From assembly GCF_014649695.1 (NCBI RefSeq), contig NZ_BMTN01000003.1, positions 310,001 through 374,000 on the forward strand: a stretch of 64,000 nt of DNA, in the 5' to 3' direction. Below are positions 55,192 to 62,125 of the stretch, piece after piece; position 1 is the first letter of the stretch, and every line of letters starts with the position of its first letter. A program made the position numbers and the translations under genes. This DNA comes from Streptomyces kurssanovii (lineage in GTDB: Bacteria > Actinomycetota > Actinomycetes > Streptomycetales > Streptomycetaceae). The notes below the pieces were generated by a model. The model did no database searches, was not told the DNA's origin, and saw nothing but the letters and a program-made list of their open reading frames with translations.

Positions 55192-56106
55192 CTAGCCCTT
55201 CACTCCGGTCAGTGTGACGCCTTCGATGAAGGCCTTTTGCGCGAAGAAGAAGACGACGATCACCGGTGCCATGATCATGACCGTGGCGGCCATGGTGAGG
55301 TTCCAGTCGGTCTGGTGGGCGCCCTTGAAGGACTCCAGGCCGTAGCTCAGGGTCCAGGCGGCCGGGTTCTCCGACGCGTAGATCTGGGGGCCGAAGTAGT
55401 CGTTCCAGCAGTAGAAGAAGTGGAACAGGGCCACCGCGGCGATGGCCGGCTTCGCCATCGGCAGCACGATCCGCACCATCGTGCGGAACTCGCCGCAGCC
55501 GTCGATCCTGGCCGCCTCCGTGTACTCCTTCGGGATGGTCAGCAGGAACTGCCGCAGCAGGAAGATGGTGAACGCGTTGCCGAAGGCGAAGGGGATGATC
55601 AGCGGCCACAGGGTGCCCGCGAGATCCAGCTGTTTCGCCCAGAAGAGGTACATCGGGACGACGACGACCTGCGGCGGCAGCATCATCATCGCGATCACCA
55701 GCATCATCGCCAGATTGCGGCCGCGGAAACGGAATTTGGCGAGCGCGTAGGCCACCGGGATGCTCGACGCCACGGCGAGCACCGTGCCGAGGCCCGCGTA
55801 CAGCAGGGTGTTGCGCCACCACGTCAGGAAACCGGGGGTGTTCCAGACCGTGGCGAAGTTGCCCCACTCCCAGGTGTGCGGCCACAGGTCGCGGGTGAGG
55901 GCCTGGTCGTCGCTCATCACGGCGGTCAGGAACACGAAGACGAACGGGAGCAGGAAGAACAACGCGGCGGCGATCGCCAGCGCGTGGACGGCGATCCATT
56001 CCAGCGCCGCACGACGCCGTGCGGACCGCCGGGCGGCGGTGCCTCCCCGGCCGGGGGCGGCCGGCCGGTACGCGGCCCGGGCAGGGGTCGGGGTCATGGT
56101 GGTCAT
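55192..56106 (-). CDS. csnG: Chitosan-oligosaccharide ABC permease CsnG (MalG type)
   Basis: A 304-residue inner-membrane permease with six helices, starting with ALAIAAALFFLLPFVFVFLTAVM after a basic N-terminus. The EAA loop that docks the ATPase reads EYTEAARIDGCGEFRTMVRI, followed by LPMAKPA. It belongs to the carbohydrate uptake CUT1 class. The start is 3 bp after the csnF stop. No ATPase gene is in the operon, which is normal for Streptomyces sugar transporters that share the MsiK ATPase. With CsnE and CsnF it should import glucosamine oligosaccharides from chitosan. Confidence 0.9.
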   Translation of the reverse strand: MTTMTPTPARAAYRPAAPGRGGTAARRSARRRAALEWIAVHALAIAAALFFLLPFVFVFLTAVMSDDQALTRDLWPHTWEWGNFATVWNTPGFLTWWRNTLLYAGLGTVLAVASSIPVAYALAKFRFRGRNLAMMLVIAMMMLPPQVVVVPMYLFWAKQLDLAGTLWPLIIPFAFGNAFTIFLLRQFLLTIPKEYTEAARIDGCGEFRTMVRIVLPMAKPAIAAVALFHFFYCWNDYFGPQIYASENPAAWTLSYGLESFKGAHQTDWNLTMAATVMIMAPVIVVFFFAQKAFIEGVTLTGVKG

Positions 56107-56109
56107 CGT

Positions 56110-57075
56110 TCAGTCCTCCGCCGACATGAAGCCGGAGCGCCGCCGCATCAGGATCGCCGTGAAGGCCATGGCCAGGGCGAACAGCACCAGGGCGACCACG
56201 CAGGCCGCGCCGGTGTCGAAGCGCTGGAAGCCGAGGTTGTAGATGGTCTGAGGGACGGTCAGCGTGGTCTTGTCCGGATAGCCGGGCTCGAACTGCTGCC
56301 CCGAGCCGCCGATCACCCCGCTCGCCACCTTCGCCGCCACCAGTGGCTCCGTGTAGTACTGCATGGTCGCGATCACTCCGGTGATCACGGCGAACAGAAC
56401 GATGGGCGAGATGTTGGGGAAGGTGACGTAGCGGAACCGCTGCCATGCGCGGGCGCCGTCCAGTTCCGCCGCCTCGTACTGCTCCTTGGGGACGTCGAGC
56501 AGCGCCGCCATGAAGATCACCATCAGGTCGCCGATGCCCCACAGGGCCAGGACCGTCAGCGACGGCTTCGACCAGGCGGGGTCGGTGAACCAGCCGGGCG
56601 CGGGCAGCCCCACGGACTCGAGGACGGTGTTGACGGGTCCCGTACCGGGGTTGAGCAGGAAGACGAACGACATGGTCGCGGCGACCGGCGGAGCCAGGTA
56701 GGGCAGGTAGAAGAGCGTCCTGTAGACCCCGGCACCCGTCTTGATCTTCGTGATCAGCAGTCCGATGCCGATCCCGAACAGCACCCGCAGCGACACCATC
56801 ACGGCGACCAGCCACAGGGTGTTGCGCAGGGCCGGCCAGAAGAAGGCGTAGTCGTTGAAGACGTACGACCAGTTCTTGAGGCCCACCCACACCGGCGGGG
56901 CGAATCCGTCGTACTCCATGAAGGAGAAGTAGACGGTCGAGACCAGCGGGTAGGCGAAGAAGACGGCGAACCCGATCAGCCAGGGGGACAGGAAGCCCAG
57001 CGTGCGCAGCGCCGACCTTCGGCGCTTGGCCCGCAGCGCGCGGCTCGCCGGTGGATGGAGGGTGGTGGCTGCCAT
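56110..57075 (-). CDS. csnF: Chitosan-oligosaccharide ABC permease CsnF (MalF type)
   Basis: The ATG at 57075 overlaps the csnE stop (TGATG) and gives 321 residues. The first helix is LSPWLIGFAVFFAYPLVSTVYF. Six helices in all are seen, and the EAA loop reads QYEAAELDGARAWQRFRYV then TFPNISPI. It is the MalF-type partner of CsnG. It is 15-20 residues longer than minimal members because of the basic N-terminus. Together with the lipoprotein CsnE it forms the transport path; the ATP-hydrolysing subunit must come from elsewhere, most likely MsiK. Confidence 0.9.
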   Translation of the reverse strand: MAATTLHPPASRALRAKRRRSALRTLGFLSPWLIGFAVFFAYPLVSTVYFSFMEYDGFAPPVWVGLKNWSYVFNDYAFFWPALRNTLWLVAVMVSLRVLFGIGIGLLITKIKTGAGVYRTLFYLPYLAPPVAATMSFVFLLNPGTGPVNTVLESVGLPAPGWFTDPAWSKPSLTVLALWGIGDLMVIFMAALLDVPKEQYEAAELDGARAWQRFRYVTFPNISPIVLFAVITGVIATMQYYTEPLVAAKVASGVIGGSGQQFEPGYPDKTTLTVPQTIYNLGFQRFDTGAACVVALVLFALAMAFTAILMRRRSGFMSAED

Positions 57076-58412
57076 CAGCGTGCCTGCTCGTTGTCCTTGT
57101 CGACCTGGGCGTCGGTCTTCTTCAGGCCGGCGTCGAGATCCTTCTCCCGGCCGGCCTCGTAGCGCACGCCGAGGTCCTGGGCGGTCAGCAGGAACGCGCC
57201 ACCGTTGACGGACGACGGGGCGTGGGAGCTCTTCGGGTGCTGCGCGATGTCCACGAACGTGCGGTACAGCGGGTCGTCGTTCAGCTTCGGGGACTTCAGC
57301 GCCGCCACGGTGGAGGGCACGTTGTGGATGGCGTTGGCGAAGGAGACGACCGCGTCGGTGTCGGTGGAGAGGTACTTCACCAGCTCCCAGGCGGCGTTCT
57401 GCTTCTTGCTCACCCCCGCGATGCCGAGGATCGTGCCGGACAGGTAGCCCTTGCCGTAGTCGGCGGCCTGGTCGTCCGGGACGGGGAAGGGGGCCGCGCC
57501 GATCTCGAAGTCCAGGTCGGCGTCCTGGGTCATCTTGCCGCGCCACTCGCCGTCGAGCTGCATGGCGACCTGCCCGGTGTGGAAGGGGTGCTTGGGTCCC
57601 CACTCGTCGCCGAGGCCGGTGCGGAACTTCTCCAGCTTCTTGTAGCCGCCGAGCTTGTCGGCCAGGTTCTTCTGCCAGGTGAACAGGGCCTTGGCGGCCG
57701 GGTCCCCGGCCAGGGCGGACTTGCCCTCCGCGTCGAAGTACCGGACGCCGAACTGCGACGCGTAGTGCTCGAACGTCGTCTCGTAGCCCTGGAAGTTCGG
57801 CATGAAGCCGAGCTGCTGGTAGCTGTCGCCCTTGCTCTTGGTGAGCTTCTCCGCGGCCTTGTCGAACTCGGAGAGCGTCTTGGGCGGCGCGGTGATCCCC
57901 GCCTCCGCGAAAGCCTTCTTGTTGTAGTAGAGGCCGTACGCGTCACCCAGCAGCGGCACGGCGCACCGCTTGCCCTCGTGCTCGGTGTACTTGGCCATCT
58001 GCGGCAGGAAGGTCCGCGCCGGATCGATCTTCGACTTCTCGAGGAACGGCTTCAGGTCGGCGAGCGCGTTGGTGGAGCAGAACCGGCCGACGTTGTCGGT
58101 GGTGAACGAGGAGACCACGTCGGGCGCGTTCGAACCGCCCGCCCGCAGGGCCTGGTTGAGCTTGTCGTCGGTGATGCCCTTGACGACCTTGACCTTGATG
58201 TTGGGGTGCTTGTTCTCGAACGAGTCGATGTTGGCCTCGATCGCCGCGACCTCGCTGGGCGCGGACCAGCCGTGCCAGAAGGTGAGGGTCGTCTTCGCGT
58301 TCGGGTCGTCCTTGGCGCCGCTCTCGGCGGATCCCGTACAGGCGGTGGCGAGAAGCGATATCGCGGCGGTCGCGGCGAGCGCGGCGCCCTTGGTCCTGCG
58401 GTTTCTGGGCAT
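57075..58412 (-). CDS. csnE: Sugar-binding lipoprotein CsnE of the chitosan-oligosaccharide transporter
   Basis: The ATG at 58412 is preceded by GGGAGG and gives 445 residues. The signal peptide ends in the lipobox LLATAC, so the mature protein is a lipid-anchored binding protein. Family features include TLTFWHGWSAPSEVAAIEAN, DSFENKHPNIKVKVV, PDVVSSFTTDN, DAYGLYYNKKAFAEAG and QVAMQLDGEWRG, typical of carbohydrate-binding group 1 proteins. In the csn locus CsnE captures glucosamine oligosaccharides outside the membrane. It is the first transport gene, 100 bp downstream of csnR on the same strand. Confidence 0.9.
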   Translation of the reverse strand: MPRNRRTKGAALAATAAISLLATACTGSAESGAKDDPNAKTTLTFWHGWSAPSEVAAIEANIDSFENKHPNIKVKVVKGITDDKLNQALRAGGSNAPDVVSSFTTDNVGRFCSTNALADLKPFLEKSKIDPARTFLPQMAKYTEHEGKRCAVPLLGDAYGLYYNKKAFAEAGITAPPKTLSEFDKAAEKLTKSKGDSYQQLGFMPNFQGYETTFEHYASQFGVRYFDAEGKSALAGDPAAKALFTWQKNLADKLGGYKKLEKFRTGLGDEWGPKHPFHTGQVAMQLDGEWRGKMTQDADLDFEIGAAPFPVPDDQAADYGKGYLSGTILGIAGVSKKQNAAWELVKYLSTDTDAVVSFANAIHNVPSTVAALKSPKLNDDPLYRTFVDIAQHPKSSHAPSSVNGGAFLLTAQDLGVRYEAGREKDLDAGLKKTDAQVDKDNEQAR

Positions 58413-58469
58413 GACGGTGCCTCCCTGTGACAAGGACGGGGGAAGGAAGGGGAAGAGTGAAGGGGTGAA

Positions 58470-58502
58470 GGGCCCCCGCGACGGCAAGGGGCGAGGGGGC
58501 CC
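58470..58502 (-). terminator. Hairpin between csnR and csnE
   Basis: GGGCCCCC at 58470-58477 pairs with GGGGGCCC at 58495-58502 across a 17-nt loop, just after the csnR stop. It may reduce read-through from csnR into the transport genes. Confidence 0.4.
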
Positions 58503-58512
58503 GTGGCCGGGG

Positions 58513-59715
58513 TCAGCGGGAGGTGTCGAACACCTCGTCGCGGGTGGTGGCCAGCGCGCTCTCCAGCGCACCGCGCAGCACCGGATGGCGGCGTACGGCC
58601 CCGAGCACGAGACGCGGCCGGGACGCGGCCAGCTCGGTCAGTTCCGACTGCACCCGCGTCCGCAGCGGCTCGCCGCCCGCGGCGATGACCTCGCCGGAGA
58701 GGACGACCAGCTCCGGGTCGAGCACGGCCACCATGGAGGCCAGACCGGTGGCCAGCCCGGTCGCGAACGCGTCGAGCAGCTCCCCGTACGGTCCGCTGTC
58801 GTTCTCCGCGGCCCTCGCCACGAGCGCGGTCGCGACCTCGGCGTGCGGGCCGCTGCCGATGTCCTCCAGACCGAGCTCCCTGGCCAGCCGGGGCAGCGCC
58901 TGGGCGCCGGCGAGTTCCTGGAAGCCACCGCTGTTCGCCTTGGTCACCTGGCGGACCAGCGGGGTGCCGGGCACGGGCAGGAAGCCGACCTCGCCGGCGC
59001 CGCCGGTGAAGCCGCGGTGCAGCCGGCCGCCGATGACGACGGCCGCGCCGAGTCCTTCCTCGTTCCACAGCAGGACGAAGTCGTCGTGGCCGTGGGCGGC
59101 GCCGAGGCGCTGCTCGGCCACGGCGGCGAGGTTGACGTCGTTCTCGTACTCGACGGGCATCGGCAGCGCGGCCGCGAGCTCGTCCAGCAGGGTGGGGGAG
59201 TGCCAGCCGGGCAGGTGGGACGCGTACCGGAGCCGGCCGGTGGACGGGTCGAAGGCGCCCGGGGTGCCGATGACGAGACGGTGGACGTCCGTGCGGGTCA
59301 GCCCGGCTTCCTTGACGGCTCCTTCGAGCGCGTCGGTCACCTGCCGTACGACGCTGTCGGCGCGCCGTCCCGGGGTGGGCAGCTCGAACTCGCCGACGGT
59401 CGCGCCGGTGATGTCGGCGACGGCGGCGCGGATCCGCTCAGGGGTGACGTCGAGTCCCGCGGCGTGGGCCACGCCGCCGTTGATCGCGTACAGCTGGGCG
59501 CTGGGGCCCGGCCGCCCCTCCGTGGTGCCGGTGACGACGACGAGCCCCGCGGCCTCCAGCCTGGCGAGCAGCTGGGAGGCGGTGGGCTTCGACAGCCCGG
59601 TGAGCTTGCCGATGCGGGTCCGGGAGAGGGGACCGTGCTCGAGCAGCAGATCGAGCGCCGCACGGTCGTTCATGGCGCGCAGTACGCGCGGGGTACCGGG
59701 CGTGGTTCCGGCCAC
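58513..59715 (-). CDS. csnR: ROK-family repressor CsnR
   Basis: The GTG at 59715 gives 400 residues. The N-terminal 70 residues are a winged helix: MNDRAALDLLLEHGPLSRTR, then IGKLTGLSKPTASQLLARLE and the wing TGTTEGRPGPSA. The remainder is a ROK sugar-kinase-like domain with LVIGTPGAFDP, YENDVNLAAVAEQRLGA and GGAGEVGFLPV. The usual ROK zinc cluster (CxCGxxGC) is absent: the corresponding site reads TPLVRQVTKANSGG. In S. coelicolor CsnR represses the csn operon and chitosanase genes until glucosamine oligomers appear. A perfect palindrome of the CsnR type lies 46 bp upstream of the start, so the gene should control itself. Confidence 0.92.
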   Translation of the reverse strand: MAGTTPGTPRVLRAMNDRAALDLLLEHGPLSRTRIGKLTGLSKPTASQLLARLEAAGLVVVTGTTEGRPGPSAQLYAINGGVAHAAGLDVTPERIRAAVADITGATVGEFELPTPGRRADSVVRQVTDALEGAVKEAGLTRTDVHRLVIGTPGAFDPSTGRLRYASHLPGWHSPTLLDELAAALPMPVEYENDVNLAAVAEQRLGAAHGHDDFVLLWNEEGLGAAVVIGGRLHRGFTGGAGEVGFLPVPGTPLVRQVTKANSGGFQELAGAQALPRLARELGLEDIGSGPHAEVATALVARAAENDSGPYGELLDAFATGLATGLASMVAVLDPELVVLSGEVIAAGGEPLRTRVQSELTELAASRPRLVLGAVRRHPVLRGALESALATTRDEVFDTSR

Positions 59716-59760
59716 GACGCTTGCACCTGCCTCTCGGCCCGGCCTCTCGACCTGGACTGT

Positions 59761-59775
59761 TAGGAAAGTTTCCTA
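59761..59775. promoter_or_regulatory. CsnR operator upstream of csnR
   Basis: TAGGAAA-G-TTTCCTA is a perfect 7-1-7 palindrome 46 bp upstream of the csnR start. As I recall, chitosanase-gene operators bound by CsnR have the same AGGAAA-N-TTTCCT core. AT-rich for this genome. Confidence 0.8.
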
Positions 59776-59821
59776 TTCCGTGGGACGAAAGTAGGCCGCC
59801 CGCCGTGCGACGTCAATGCCA

Positions 59822-59862
59822 AACGCCCCCTGGGCAACCAAAGCGTTACCGAAGGGGGCGTT
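59822..59862 (-). terminator. Hairpin between the MscS gene and csnR
   Basis: AACGCCCCC at 59822-59830 and GGGGGCGTT at 59854-59862 form a 9-bp stem with a 23-nt loop, 105 bp past the MscS stop and upstream of the csnR operator. Confidence 0.4.
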
Positions 59863-59966
59863 GCACGGGGGCTTATTGCCGGAAGTGACGACCGAAGCGA
59901 TCACCGCGGGGTCGCCGTGAGTCGACCAGGATCACCCTGCGGATCGTGCCGGCGGCGGAGCGGCGA

Positions 59967-61037
59967 CTACTTGGAGAGGTTCGCCGGCGGTGGTATCGGC
60001 GACGCCGCCATCGACTGCGGCGAGACCGAGGACGAGAAGGCCGACGGGGCCGCCATGCCCGCCGTAGGGTCCGGTGCGGACTCCTCCGCCTGCTGCGGCA
60101 GACCGCCGACGATGCGGATGCCCGCCTCGTCGAAGGCGCGCTTGATCCGCCAGCGCACCTCGCGCTCGACGCCCAGCGCCTTGCCCGGCATCGTCTTGGC
60201 GGAGACCCGGAGCGTCATCGAGTCGAGCAGCACCTCGGTGAGACCCAGCGTCTCGAGCGGGCCCCACAGCTGCTCGTTCCACGGCTCTGCCTTCGCCAGA
60301 TCGTCCGCGACCTCGCCGATGACGGCCTTGACGTGGTCCAGGTCCTCGGAGGCGCGGACGGTGACGTCGACGGCGGCCGTCGCCCAGCCCTGGCTCAGGT
60401 TGCCGATCCGCTTGATCTCGCCGTTGCGCACGTACCAGATCTCGCCGTTGTCGCCGCGCAGCTTGGTGACCCGCAGTCCCACCTCGATCACCTCGCCCGA
60501 CGCGACGCCCGCGTCGATCGAGTCCCCGACCCCGTACTGGTCCTCCATGATCATGAATACGCCGGAGAGGAAGTCGGTGACGAGATTGCGCGCGCCGAAA
60601 CCGATCGCGACACCGGCCACACCCGCGGAGGCGAGCAGCGGCGCCAGATCGATCTGGAACGCGCCGAGGATCATCAGGCCCGCGGTGCCGAGGATCAAGA
60701 ACGATGCGATCGAACGCAGGACCGAACCTATGGCCTCGGAGCGCTGGCGGCGCCGCTCGGCGTTGACCAGCAGACCGCCCAGCGCCGTACCTTCCACGGC
60801 CTGCGCCGAGCGGTTCATCCGTGCGATGAGCTTCGTCAGCGCCCGGCGCACCAGCATCCGCAGCACCAGCGCGACGATGAGGATCAGCGTGATGCGCAAT
60901 CCGGTGTTCAGCCAGGTGGACCAGTTCTCCTCGACCCAGCCGGCCGCGCTCTCGGCGCGCCTGGCGGCCTCGTCGAGCGTGACTGGACCGGGGGAGGGAT
61001 CAGCGTCCATCAGTGCGGACGACCAGAAGGCGGTCAC
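59967..61037 (-). CDS. MscS-family mechanosensitive ion channel
   Basis: The GTG at 61037 behind GGAGG gives 356 residues. Three membrane helices are seen: LNTGLRITLILIVALVLRML, SIASFLILGTAGLMILGAFQ and the pore-lining one with LLASAGVAGVAIGFGARNLVTD and FLSGVFMIMEDQYGVGDSI. The beta domain follows (EVIEVGLRVTKLRGDNGEIWYVRNGEI, the family signature, here in two parts), then an alpha/beta part and a Pro/Ser-rich tail. MscS channels open on membrane tension and release solutes during a sudden drop in osmolarity. It is divergent from the HNH gene and is transcribed alone. Confidence 0.9.
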   Translation of the reverse strand: MTAFWSSALMDADPSPGPVTLDEAARRAESAAGWVEENWSTWLNTGLRITLILIVALVLRMLVRRALTKLIARMNRSAQAVEGTALGGLLVNAERRRQRSEAIGSVLRSIASFLILGTAGLMILGAFQIDLAPLLASAGVAGVAIGFGARNLVTDFLSGVFMIMEDQYGVGDSIDAGVASGEVIEVGLRVTKLRGDNGEIWYVRNGEIKRIGNLSQGWATAAVDVTVRASEDLDHVKAVIGEVADDLAKAEPWNEQLWGPLETLGLTEVLLDSMTLRVSAKTMPGKALGVEREVRWRIKRAFDEAGIRIVGGLPQQAEESAPDPTAGMAAPSAFSSSVSPQSMAASPIPPPANLSK

Positions 61038-61321
61038 AGGAGGAACCTCCAGCTTGCGGTGCGAGACCAATAACCCTAACGGGGCATCCGGCGTGTTCCG
61101 GCGCGTTTCACGGCCAAGAGACGAGGCTCACCGGGCCGCCCGAAGGGGGTCCGCGCGAGGCTCCCAGGCGGCGTGGGGGACCCGGCCCCGTCCTTGTGGC
61201 GGAAAACACCTCGAGCCCGTTACGCATACGTGGTGGCGCAGGAAGCGGCCATGAGGACAAACTGATGGCAGATCGTCCCGGCGCGAGCCACGCGCCGCCG
61301 GCGTACAAGGAGGCATCCACC

Positions 61322-61858
61322 GTGCCGCACGTCCTGGTCCTCAACGCGTCGTACGAGCCCCTCGGCGTCGTACCGCTCCGCCGCGCGCTCGTCCTCGTCC
61401 TGGAGAACAAGGCTCTCTGCCTCGAGGAGTCCGGCGCCTTCATGCATAGTGAGAGCCGCGTCATCGCCGCGCCCAGCGTCGTGCGTCTCAAACGGTTCGT
61501 GCGGGTCCCCTACCGGGGGCCCGTTCCTCTTACCCGCAAAGCCCTCTTCGCCCGCGACGGCGGGCGCTGTATGTACTGCGGTGGCGTCGCAACCAGCGTC
61601 GACCACGTCGTTCCGCGCAGTCGCGGGGGGCAGCACGCCTGGGACAACGTGGTCGCGGCGTGCCGCCGCTGCAACCACGTCAAGGCCGACCGCCACCTGC
61701 GGGAACTGGGCTGGCGCCTGCGCCACCAGCCCGCCCCGCCGAGCGGTCTCGCCTGGCGCATCATCGGAACCGGCCACCGCGATCCGCGCTGGCTGCCCTA
61801 CCTCCAGCCGTACGGCGCGGACGACGCGATCACCCGCATCGACGGCATCTCTGCGTAG
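61322..61858 (+). CDS. HNH endonuclease-family protein
   Basis: The GTG at 61322 sits behind AAGGAGG and gives 178 residues; an ATG at 61265 is in frame but has no ribosome site. The N-terminal part VPHVLVLNASYEPLGVVPL and the C-terminal HNH domain are typical of a small actinobacterial family. The HNH core reads CMYCGG, then SVDHVVPRSRGGQHAWDNVV and ACRRCNHVKADR, so the zinc cysteines and the catalytic DH are all present. Such proteins cut DNA with a metal-dependent HNH site, but the cellular role of this stand-alone, conserved family is unknown. No restriction or toxin partner is nearby, which argues against a defence system. Confidence 0.88.
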   Translation: MPHVLVLNASYEPLGVVPLRRALVLVLENKALCLEESGAFMHSESRVIAAPSVVRLKRFVRVPYRGPVPLTRKALFARDGGRCMYCGGVATSVDHVVPRSRGGQHAWDNVVAACRRCNHVKADRHLRELGWRLRHQPAPPSGLAWRIIGTGHRDPRWLPYLQPYGADDAITRIDGISA

Positions 61859-62125
61859 CGCTCCCCCCTGGGCTCCGCCCCGACCGGTACCGCCTTCGGC
61901 GGTAGCCCCGAACACCGCGCGGAGCGCGGCCGCGGTCCGGGCGGCGCCCGCCACGCGCCGGAGCCGCCCCCAAGCTCGCCGCTGCCCGCGCCATCGAGGA
62001 CGGTGCCGTCGTCGGTGACGACGAGAGCGCCGGGGCGGCATGCGGCCCGGCGGCAGGGTCCACCGGCCGCCGCCTGCGCCCGGTACAGGGGACGGGGCCG
62101 GTGGGGGAAACGCCGCGCGCGGCGG

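Noticed and set aside
61030-61050. GGAGG and CCTCC around the MscS start as a hairpin hiding the ribosome site
   Set aside because: The loop would be only 2 nt, too small to fold stably.
61322-61858. HNH gene as part of a defence or restriction system
   Set aside because: No methyltransferase, toxin, ATPase or integrase is beside it, and its form matches a common stand-alone actinobacterial family.
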